A DNA stretch of 64,000 nt, from the NCBI GenBank assembly GCA_016290295.1, contig JAEETJ010000015.1:1-64000 (forward strand), written 5' to 3'. The DNA comes from Bacteroidales bacterium. GTDB lineage: Bacteria; Bacteroidota; Bacteroidia; Bacteroidales; WCHB1-69. Shown in pieces: positions 35,840 to 42,593 of this stretch; the first letter of the stretch is position 1; each line of letters opens with the position of its first letter. The notes beneath the pieces were generated by a model that saw only the letters and a program-made list of their open reading frames with translations, did not search any database and was not told the DNA's origin. The position numbers and the translations under genes were made by a program.

Positions 35840-36693
35840 GCACTTGGATATGGCTTCTGATACTGATAGCGGTCGGTGCGTTGTCGATGCTCATCACGGC
35901 TCTTGTGGTTCGCCGGAAAGACAGTGACAAGGTCAACTACATGATGGATGCGCTGGAGGATGGGGAGCAGAATTTCCGTTTCCGCGGCAACACGGCATTG
36001 AACCGGGCGCTCAACCGTTTCCGTAGTATTATAGATAAGCAGTCTGTTCAGAATGAATCTGTATCCTGGAGCAAATTATTCAGGGTGATGACCCATGAGA
36101 TTATGAATACCATCACTCCGATAGCCTCGCTGAGTGACGCGCTTTCCAAAGACAGCAATCTGGATACACAGGCTGGTCTGGAGACGATTTCCGCCTCTTC
36201 CAAAGAACTGATACGCTTTGTGGAGTCCTATCGCAGTTTTACCCGGATGGCACCGCCTGTGAGGAAAACCATTGCGGTGGATGAATTGATAAACAGGGTG
36301 ATACAACTCCATCAGGGCAAAACTTTAGAGCAGGATGTTTCGATTGATTATGAGATACGGACGGCTGATTTGCTGATTTATGCCGATGAAGGACAGCTGA
36401 TGCAGGTTTTTAACAACCTGATAAAAAACGCCATACAAGCCGAGGCCACAAAGATTCGCATCGTTGCGGATCTCAATGCCGAGGATCAGACGGTCATCAG
36501 TATTATTAATAACGGAAAGCCTGTTCCACAGCAAAAAAGAGAGGAGATTTTTGTGCCTTTCTACACGACCAAAGCCAATGGCAGTGGTATCGGCCTCAGT
36601 CTGTCGCGACAAATCATGATCCACCACAACGGCATGTTGAATTTGGTGCAGAGTGACAAACACTCGACAGTATTTGCTTTGGTTTTCAAATAA
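35836..36693 (+). CDS. sensor histidine kinase, short form
   Basis: A 285-residue kinase partner of the preceding activator. One transmembrane helix (about 4-26) is followed by a linker, a HisKA region with the phospho-acceptor His87 in MTHEIMNTITP, and an ATP-binding domain with N box NNLIKNAIQAEA and G box SGIGLSLSRQ. There is no periplasmic or PAS sensing domain, so the signal may come through the membrane segment or a partner such as a permease. It overlaps the regulator by ATGA and ends at a strong bidirectional terminator. Confidence 0.9.
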   Translation: MSTWIWLLILIAVGALSMLITALVVRRKDSDKVNYMMDALEDGEQNFRFRGNTALNRALNRFRSIIDKQSVQNESVSWSKLFRVMTHEIMNTITPIASLSDALSKDSNLDTQAGLETISASSKELIRFVESYRSFTRMAPPVRKTIAVDELINRVIQLHQGKTLEQDVSIDYEIRTADLLIYADEGQLMQVFNNLIKNAIQAEATKIRIVADLNAEDQTVISIINNGKPVPQQKREEIFVPFYTTKANGSGIGLSLSRQIMIHHNGMLNLVQSDKHSTVFALVFK

Positions 36694-36698
36694 AGAAA

Positions 36699-36722
36699 GG
36701 CTGCCCGCAGGCAGCCTTTTTT
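36699..36722. terminator. bidirectional intrinsic terminator
   Basis: The stem GGCTGCC/GGCAGCC with loop CGCA is followed by six T on the plus strand. On the minus strand the same stem precedes TTTCTTTATTT. It sits between the converging kinase and flavoprotein genes. Confidence 0.88.
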
Positions 36723-36756
36723 ACATGTAGGCGACTGCGTCCCGCAGTCGCTATTT
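36710..36756. repeat. 47-bp dispersed repeat, copy 2
   Basis: Exact match to 22193-22239. It again fuses the second arm of a terminator to a hairpin with stem GCGACTGCG and loop TCC. It ends 4 nt before the stop codon of the flavoprotein gene. Confidence 0.85.
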
Positions 36757-36759
36757 ATG

Positions 36760-39700
36760 TTATTTGAAGGCGTTCTCGCTGAGGCCGGGACCGCCGATTT
36801 TCAGTTGTTCCATGTAGCTGGGTACCTCGCGACCGAGGTATTTGTCCACATAGATCTTCGAGAGGTACTGTCCGAGCATGAAGCCGTGGCCACGGAGACC
36901 GGTGAGCAAACCGACTTCGGGATCGACCACATAACGCGGTTCGGTGTAACGTCCTGCCCAGACGGCGAGGAAGCCCACTTCACGCAAGTTGGGAATCCAT
37001 TCGGCGAAGACCTCGGAGACAATCTCGAGGAACTCCTTGCTGTTGTATTTGATGTTCTGGCGTGCCTCGTAGGCGTCGGTGTCGGGGCTGGCACAACCGA
37101 TAATCTGGCCGGTATGGCCGAACTGCTGTCCATACACGGCACTGAAGCCTTTGTAGTGGCGACGGTCAATAATCATGTCCAAAGGTCCCTGTTTGCCGTT
37201 CATCACCTTACCCATCATGGGCAGACGGCGGGTGATGAAGGCCTGGTGCTTGACGGGGTAGAGGCCGATGTTGAGGTCGAGCTGGTCGATGAACTTCTCG
37301 GCACCCCAACCCATGGCATTGACGAAGTGGTCGCAAGTATATTCGACGTAGGTGCCTTCATGGTCGCGGGCCAGAGCGAGGTATTTGTCACCATCGCGCC
37401 AAACATGCAGCAACTCGCAGTCCTCATAGTAACGTCCGCCGTTTTGTACACCGATACCACGGATATAGTCGATAACACGACCTGGAGTAGCCTGCCAGCA
37501 GTCACGGGTAATGAGGGCGTGGCTGTAGGTGTCCTTACTGTCATCCCAGAGAGGAGAGATTTCCTTCTTGAAGTCCTTGCGTTCCACCATATAGGCGTCA
37601 CTCCAAGCGCGAGAAGCGTCGAGTGAGCGGTAAGTGGCATCGTCGTGGACCAGGTTGACGTAGGTGGTAGGCTGGAAGTTGATATTGTGAACGGCCTGGA
37701 TGCTCTTGAAAATCTCACGGTTGTGAGCGGCGATGTCGGCAATATCGGGGTTGGAGAATGCCGGACGGCCACCACCGATGTTACGCCAGGAAGCACCACG
37801 GCTATAGTTGATCATCACAGGGTTGCAACCTGCTTCGGAGAAGTAACGCAACAATCCGCTACCGGCAATACCGCCACCAGCGATGAGGACGGGAACATGC
37901 TCGCGGCGCACGTGGTCGCTCTTGGTATAGACGAAGACTTCCTTAGTATGTCCGTTGTAGAGGTCGCCGAGGGTCACCTGGTTGGAGAGGGGAGCACGAG
38001 GTGTGGCGTCTCCTGTCAGTTCGATACCGCGGGCGCGGAGAGCCTGGCGGGCACGGAGAATACAACGTTTTCCACGGCAGGGACCCATACCCATACGGGT
38101 GATGTGTTTCAGCTCATCAACAGAAATAACCTTGCGGTTGCCTACAGCAGCAAGCACCTCTTCGAGACTGACATCCTCGCAGTGGCAAACGTAAGTCTTG
38201 CCATCCACCTCTTGGAGAGGTTTCATCTGGAGGGGTTCTGGATATTTTTCTTTGAGGATAAAGCCCTTGATGTCAGTCATCTGGCCCTCAACTTTGTCCA
38301 CATGCACGCGGGCTACATTGGTCTTGTTGTTCTTCTTGAGAATCTTCTCGATGACACCTTCGCCAACTTTCTGTCCATTGTTATCAACCAAGAAAACATT
38401 GGCACCTTCTTCGGCATTGTATTCAATGGGCAGGAAGCATACGTTCTTGGCGAGGTCGTAGCCAAAGATAGCCAGACCTGGGCAGCCAGAAACGCATTGC
38501 ATACAGCCGATACACTTGTCGTAGTCCACAACTGGTGTGCTGCTGGTGGTGGGCTTGGTGATGGCTTTCTGCGGGCAGGCAAAGGTACAAGGATTGCAAG
38601 CGAAGCCATAGATGCAGTCGGTCTGCACGAAGGGTTTCAGCTTCATGCGCTCAGGGGTGGGAAGGTTGGGTTTCTCCAACACGCGCACGGGGTGCTGCTG
38701 TGAGTCGATATATTGGCGGGAGATGTCGAGATACTCGTCGTAGTTAAAGCGGATGTTGAGGTTCTGAGCCACTTCGTAAGCTACCTGCTTGCCACGGAGA
38801 ACGGCGCTGGTGCCTTCACCGATGCGGATAGCATCACCTGCACCATAGACATTGTGACCGAACACCTCGCGACCCTTGGTGAGGAGCTGGTTGTCAGGGA
38901 TCAAACCAGTGCAGATATTGATGATGTCGATGTCCTCAATCACTTGCTCGGTGCCAGGGATAGCCTTGAAGTTCTCGCACTTGGCGATGACGGCTCCCTT
39001 GATGCCGCTGTAGTCCTCGTTGGGGATGGCACGCACGAGGGTGTAGCCTGTCATGATAGGAATGCCCAGGCGGCGCACACGGTTGGCCTGCACAGGGAAA
39101 CCGCCTTCGCGGGGCATCGCCTCGATGATGGCTTTGATGGTGGCACCAGCTTGCATGCCTTGGTAAGAGGTGAGGTAACCGATGTTGCCGGCACCCACGG
39201 TGAGCACGCGCTTGCCCAGCAGGGTGTGCTCTTGGTTCATCATCTTCTGGAAGACAGCGGCGGTGTAAACACCGGGCACGTCGTCATTTTCGAAAGTGGG
39301 CATGAAGGGAACGGCACCTGTGGCTACCACGAGATGTTGTGCATCTACGTATGCCATTTCGCCAGTGGCGATGTTCTTGATGGCTACACGCTGGCCTTCG
39401 AGGAGATCCCATACGGTATGGTTGAGCAGGATGCCGCTCTGGTCGTCACCTGCTAAAGTCTTGGCGATGTCGAAACCACGCATACCACCAAAGCGTTTCT
39501 CACGCTCGAAGAAGAAGAACTGGTGAGTCTGCATATTGAACTGGCCACCGATACGGTTCATGGAGTCGATGACGAGGTTGTCGATGCCGAAGGCGTTGAG
39601 TTGTTCACGGCAGGCGAGACCGGCAGGACCTGCGCCGATGATGGCCACGGTGGTCTTGTATATTTTCACCTCGCGGGGCTGCTGTTCTACCACGCCGGGC

Positions 39701-39999
39701 AATTCGGCCTCTTCGTGGGCGATTTGACGCACTTCGCGCACACCGTCAACGGGGGTGATACAGATACGGCGCACCTTGCCGTCCACCAGCATTTCGCAGG
39801 CACCGCACTTGCCGATGCCGCAGTTAAGGCTTCGGTTACGGCCCTTGAGGCTGTGGCTGTGGATAGGAAATCCGGCCTGGTGCAGGGCTGCTGCGATGGT
39901 GTAGCCCTTGTGTCCCGTCACTTTTTCACCGTTGTAAGTAAAGGTGACTTCTTCCGCTTTTGGAATATCCAAAATGGGATGTTCTTCGATTCTTTTCAT
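36760..39999 (-). CDS. fused FAD/iron-sulfur oxidoreductase (sarcosine oxidase/opine or hydroxyproline dehydrogenase-like)
   Basis: A 1079-residue cytoplasmic redox enzyme built from modules that are usually separate subunits. They are, in order: a 2Fe-2S ferredoxin-like domain (Cys60, 65, 68, 80; HcnA/SoxA type); a two-dinucleotide flavoprotein domain (GAGPAGLAC near 122, second GAGNIGY motif near 270); a ferredoxin region with FACNPCTFACP and CIGCMQCVSGCP (about 470-520); a BFD-like 2Fe-2S motif (CHCED...GPCRGKRC, about 600-650); and a DAO-type FAD domain (GGGIAGSGLLRYF, about 720 to the end). By analogy with HcnABC, OoxAB and LhpBEF, it oxidises a secondary amine such as sarcosine, proline, hydroxyproline or an opine. 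The substrate is not determinable here. A -7 box lies upstream at 40068-40075. Confidence 0.85.
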   Translation of the reverse strand: MKRIEEHPILDIPKAEEVTFTYNGEKVTGHKGYTIAAALHQAGFPIHSHSLKGRNRSLNCGIGKCGACEMLVDGKVRRICITPVDGVREVRQIAHEEAELPGVVEQQPREVKIYKTTVAIIGAGPAGLACREQLNAFGIDNLVIDSMNRIGGQFNMQTHQFFFFEREKRFGGMRGFDIAKTLAGDDQSGILLNHTVWDLLEGQRVAIKNIATGEMAYVDAQHLVVATGAVPFMPTFENDDVPGVYTAAVFQKMMNQEHTLLGKRVLTVGAGNIGYLTSYQGMQAGATIKAIIEAMPREGGFPVQANRVRRLGIPIMTGYTLVRAIPNEDYSGIKGAVIAKCENFKAIPGTEQVIEDIDIINICTGLIPDNQLLTKGREVFGHNVYGAGDAIRIGEGTSAVLRGKQVAYEVAQNLNIRFNYDEYLDISRQYIDSQQHPVRVLEKPNLPTPERMKLKPFVQTDCIYGFACNPCTFACPQKAITKPTTSSTPVVDYDKCIGCMQCVSGCPGLAIFGYDLAKNVCFLPIEYNAEEGANVFLVDNNGQKVGEGVIEKILKKNNKTNVARVHVDKVEGQMTDIKGFILKEKYPEPLQMKPLQEVDGKTYVCHCEDVSLEEVLAAVGNRKVISVDELKHITRMGMGPCRGKRCILRARQALRARGIELTGDATPRAPLSNQVTLGDLYNGHTKEVFVYTKSDHVRREHVPVLIAGGGIAGSGLLRYFSEAGCNPVMINYSRGASWRNIGGGRPAFSNPDIADIAAHNREIFKSIQAVHNINFQPTTYVNLVHDDATYRSLDASRAWSDAYMVERKDFKKEISPLWDDSKDTYSHALITRDCWQATPGRVIDYIRGIGVQNGGRYYEDCELLHVWRDGDKYLALARDHEGTYVEYTCDHFVNAMGWGAEKFIDQLDLNIGLYPVKHQAFITRRLPMMGKVMNGKQGPLDMIIDRRHYKGFSAVYGQQFGHTGQIIGCASPDTDAYEARQNIKYNSKEFLEIVSEVFAEWIPNLREVGFLAVWAGRYTEPRYVVDPEVGLLTGLRGHGFMLGQYLSKIYVDKYLGREVPSYMEQLKIGGPGLSENAFK

Positions 40000-40067
40000 G
40001 AGATTTGTGCTAATTTGTTGTTTTATAGTGTTTTATATTGATACTGATTTTTTCAGAATGCAAACAA

Positions 40068-40075
40068 CAAAGTTA
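40068..40075 (-). promoter_or_regulatory. -7 element for the flavoprotein gene
   Basis: TAACTTTG on the minus strand, 69 nt upstream of the start codon. No TTG lies at the usual distance, so only the -7 part is supported. Confidence 0.45.
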
Positions 40076-40147
40076 TGTAAAAATCAAATAGGTGTGATAA
40101 TTTTTTTGATAAAAATGCGAGATGATCATGTTTTTTTTAAAAGTCTG

Positions 40148-40174
40148 TTGATATTGAAAAAATCTTTATTTTTG
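40148..40174 (+). promoter_or_regulatory. promoter reading into the structured region
   Basis: TTG (40148-40150), a 16-nt spacer and TATTTTTG (40167-40174). Transcription would begin near 40181, with no open reading frame until 40541. Confidence 0.55.
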
Positions 40175-40277
40175 CAAACAAGTTTTCTAAAAACGATGAT
40201 TAACGAAAGAGAATATTAACCAAACTAATTGCTAATGAGATAAATTTCAGAGCATAGTTAGCACACCATAGAATAGG

Positions 40278-40454
40278 AAAAAGCGAAGTGGCTTATCTGG
40301 TTTTCTGAAACTTCGACAACTTCAAGAAAATCCATCCAGAACAGCAACTGCGTGTTCCCGCCAACAGGCGTGGGCTTGTACGTTGTAATTGGATGGATCA
40401 GGTAGTCGAAGACCTCAGAAAACCAATGAAGGCGAAAAGTGCCACGCTTTTTTT
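40278..40454 (+). ncRNA. candidate structured RNA, long branched-free hairpin with terminal T-run
   Basis: The two halves of this 177-base stretch pair from end to end. AAAAAGC (40278-40284) and GTGGC (40288-40292) pair with GCCAC-GCTTTTT (40441-40452). GGTTTTCTGA (40299-40308) pairs with TCAGAAAACC (40415-40424). CTTCGAC (40311-40317) pairs with GTCGAAG (40405-40411). ATCCATCC (40330-40337) pairs with GGATGGAT (40391-40398). CGCC (40359-40362) pairs with GGCG (40367-40370) around an AACA loop. A 12/6-nt asymmetric internal loop lies in the middle, and seven T close the element like a terminator. A promoter lies about 100 nt upstream. The outline recalls 6S-like RNAs, but no family is recognised. 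The minus-strand frame across it is probably fortuitous. Confidence 0.6.
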
Positions 40455-40540
40455 GTGTGCGTAAATCAAAACATTTTGGCACAACAAATGGAGTTGCCGA
40501 TAGCCATAAAGTGGAGGCGAGTTTAATAAAACAAGATACT

Positions 40541-40825
40541 ATGAATAATATCAGAATTGGAGCCGATGAATTGATACTTTGGCTTCGTAAAAATGAGCAG
40601 GCAGTGACTATTCCCAATGATGGTGCGCAAGGTTTAGGTAGAAAGATTTACGATTTGATTATATCTTTAGGAGGTAAAAAGATAGCGGACGACCAAGCTT
40701 GTTTTTGGGAAAGTGAGGAGAATAGTAAAAATATAGGGCAATTCGCACTTCCTAAAACGGCCGCTCAATATGAGATGGATGTGAAGAAATTGCCAGAATT
40801 GTTCAATGCTTTAAAACAGTTGTAA
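40541..40825 (+). CDS. hypothetical protein, 94 aa
   Basis: I do not recognise this small soluble protein. It has no signal peptide or membrane segment, a predicted helical start (ADELILWLRKNEQ), a central KIYDLIISLGGKK segment and a helical C-terminus (MDVKKLPELFNALKQL). The ATG at 40541 is preferred; the longer frame to 40439 would run through the terminal arm of the structured RNA candidate. It ends one base before the LRR gene, so the two are probably one transcript. Its nearest visible promoter is the one in front of the RNA candidate. Confidence 0.6.
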   Translation: MNNIRIGADELILWLRKNEQAVTIPNDGAQGLGRKIYDLIISLGGKKIADDQACFWESEENSKNIGQFALPKTAAQYEMDVKKLPELFNALKQL

Positions 40826-40826
40826 A

Positions 40827-41744
40827 ATGAGAACAATTCTGTGTATAATTTTTAATCTGTTGTTTTTATGGGGTTACACTCAAGACTTTTGTGTAACTTA
40901 TTCTTCAGGCAAAACACTATGTTTTGAAATAACATCCTCAAAAACAGTGAAAATTGCGGAAAGCAAAACTGTAATACGTTATATAGAAGGTTATGGACCA
41001 GATCTTTTTGGAGGTTATCGATATGTAAAAACACCTGTGTATGGCTATGTCTTTGAGGGTTCTTTGGTTATACCGGCAACAGTTACGGATAAAGGTGACA
41101 CTTATACGGTAACAGAAGTGGACTACTTGAATGGCACTAATTTGACATCTGTAAAAATCCCCAAAACGGTTACGCATATTTCTGCACGTGCATTTGCTGG
41201 TTCGCATAAACTAACTACTGTGGTTTTACCAGAATCCATAGAAAGTATTGGAGCGGGTGCTTTTTCTAATTGTTCCATATTATCATCCATAGTGCTTCCG
41301 CACTCTGTTAAATTAATATGCTCTGAAACTTTTAAAAACTGTTCTAATTTGCAAAATATAACTTTACCAGACTCTCTTGAGGAAATTGGTAGTTTTGCCT
41401 TTGAAAACTGTTCTAATTTGCAAAAAATAACATTACCCTCTTCACTTAAAAAAATCAGTCATTATGCCTTTAAGGATTGTGTTTATTTAAGAGAAATTGA
41501 AATACCAGAGGGTGTAGAGGAACTTGAGAACCATGTTTTTGAAGGTTGTAAACGACTTAGGACAATCAAGTTGCCCAAATCAATAAAAATGATGGGGTAT
41601 ATTGATAATTATGGGCGTCGTGATGTGACTCTTTTTTTCCATTGCCAATCTCTTGAGAAAATCATCATTCCTGTTGGTACTACGGAATATTTTAAGGAAT
41701 TGTTAATTTATCCAGAATATTTTGATATGTTAGTGGAGGAATAA
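40827..41744 (+). CDS. BspA-type leucine-rich repeat protein, secreted
   Basis: A 305-residue protein with a hydrophobic N-terminal signal (MRTILCIIFNLLFLWGYTQ). At least six ~23-residue LRR_5 repeats follow from about 95 to 270, each of the form AFxxCxxLxxIxLPxSLxxI (for example FENCSNLQKITLPSSLKKI). BspA-like repeats are common on Bacteroidales surface proteins and mediate binding to host or bacterial ligands. No C-terminal T9SS signal is evident, so its final location (periplasm, surface or medium) is open. It lies 1 nt after the 94-residue hypothetical gene. Two adjacent repeats share the DNA word AACTGTTCTAATTTGCAAAA, a sign of recent repeat copying. Confidence 0.85.
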   Translation: MRTILCIIFNLLFLWGYTQDFCVTYSSGKTLCFEITSSKTVKIAESKTVIRYIEGYGPDLFGGYRYVKTPVYGYVFEGSLVIPATVTDKGDTYTVTEVDYLNGTNLTSVKIPKTVTHISARAFAGSHKLTTVVLPESIESIGAGAFSNCSILSSIVLPHSVKLICSETFKNCSNLQNITLPDSLEEIGSFAFENCSNLQKITLPSSLKKISHYAFKDCVYLREIEIPEGVEELENHVFEGCKRLRTIKLPKSIKMMGYIDNYGRRDVTLFFHCQSLEKIIIPVGTTEYFKELLIYPEYFDMLVEE

Positions 41745-41794
41745 GGATAAAGTCCAGTTGTGGGCAAGTCTTTTAATTAATTGCTTTCTTCATC

Positions 41795-42427
41795 CTATTC
41801 TTTGGGGCGGATGAAGCCGATGGGACGGCACGGGATTGATGGACTGCTGGAATAATCCGAAGCCTGGAGTTCCGCAAGAGCAGTTGTAATGGCATCAAGC
41901 TGTGTGCGAGTATCCTCATTGATGTCATTTTGAACCGCAAAAAATTCGCTTATGTCTTTTCTAATATCCTCTATTTGTTGTTTCAATTCGATATAGGTTG
42001 CCGCAAGAGGAATTTCCGCCAGATGGCGATAATTCACAAAAGCTTTCATAATTTGCCGGTTTGCTTGTATGGCGACTTCTGACCTCAACACACTGCTAAG
42101 CATAGCAACTCCAATTTCCGTAAAAGCGAAGGGTAGAAAACGCAGTTTTTGGATGGATTTTGCGGTCACAAATTGTGACCGCAAGTCTGTAATATCTTTA
42201 TTATCAAATGATTGAAATTTGTTTAGTTGCGTCTTAATTATTCTCCATTCTTCTTTCGTAAGCTGGAACATAAACTCTTCCCCCTCAAATCGTTTAATGT
42301 TTCTTTTTACTGCTTGATTTAGTGCTTTTGTTTCTACTTGATAGATTCTCGCGAGATCATAATCAAGCATTACTCGCCGGCCACGAATGATGTAAATCAG
42401 ATTTTGGATATATTCTATTTGTTCCAT
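41795..42427 (-). CDS. ORF6N-domain DNA-binding protein
   Basis: A 210-residue protein whose first ~90 residues (IYIIRGRRVMLDYDLARIYQVETKALNQAVKRNIKRF...EFMFQLTKEEW) form an ORF6N domain, known from phage and mobile-element proteins and often DNA-binding. The second half (about 120-200) contains helices and a coiled-coil-like stretch (IELKQQIEDIRKDISEFF) usual for this group. The role is unknown; possibilities include phage-derived regulation or defence. It has a -7 element at 42442-42449 and lies tail-to-tail with the LRR gene. Confidence 0.85.
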   Translation of the reverse strand: MEQIEYIQNLIYIIRGRRVMLDYDLARIYQVETKALNQAVKRNIKRFEGEEFMFQLTKEEWRIIKTQLNKFQSFDNKDITDLRSQFVTAKSIQKLRFLPFAFTEIGVAMLSSVLRSEVAIQANRQIMKAFVNYRHLAEIPLAATYIELKQQIEDIRKDISEFFAVQNDINEDTRTQLDAITTALAELQASDYSSSPSIPCRPIGFIRPKE

Positions 42428-42441
42428 ATCGTTATTTTTTG

Positions 42442-42449
42442 CAAAAATA
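42442..42449 (-). promoter_or_regulatory. -7 element for the ORF6N gene
   Basis: TATTTTTG on the minus strand, 15 nt upstream of the ATG at 42427. No -33 TTG is visible at a normal distance. Confidence 0.45.
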
Positions 42450-42536
42450 ATAATTATTTTATTGTGAATTGATTTAAAAATAAAAATAATTTGACATAAA
42501 AAATCACGCGATTAGATAGCAGAAAAATATGTTAGC

Positions 42537-42569
42537 TTGTGTCTATCTCGGGGATTTTGCTTACCTTTG
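42537..42569 (+). promoter_or_regulatory. promoter of polA
   Basis: TACCTTTG (42562-42569) with TTG at 42537-42539 and a 22-nt spacer. The leader to the ATG at 42594 is about 18 nt. This shows that the longer frame starting at 42537 is not used. Confidence 0.6.
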
Positions 42570-42593
42570 CACTTTGGTTCATATATTTATGTT

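Noticed and set aside
36757..38703. Plus-strand frames of 289 and 352 aa opposite the flavoprotein
   Set aside because: Antisense shadows of a well-supported iron-sulfur flavoprotein; composition rich in H, V and D without motifs.
40478..40495. TTTTGGCACA as a sigma-54 promoter for the 94-aa gene
   Set aside because: The -12 half (TTGC) is missing at the correct distance.
40258..40617. Minus-strand frame of 119 aa across the RNA candidate
   Set aside because: It spans a near-perfect inverted structure and overlaps the start of the 94-aa gene, with no promoter on that strand. Its composition is unlike a natural protein. It cannot be fully excluded without conservation data.
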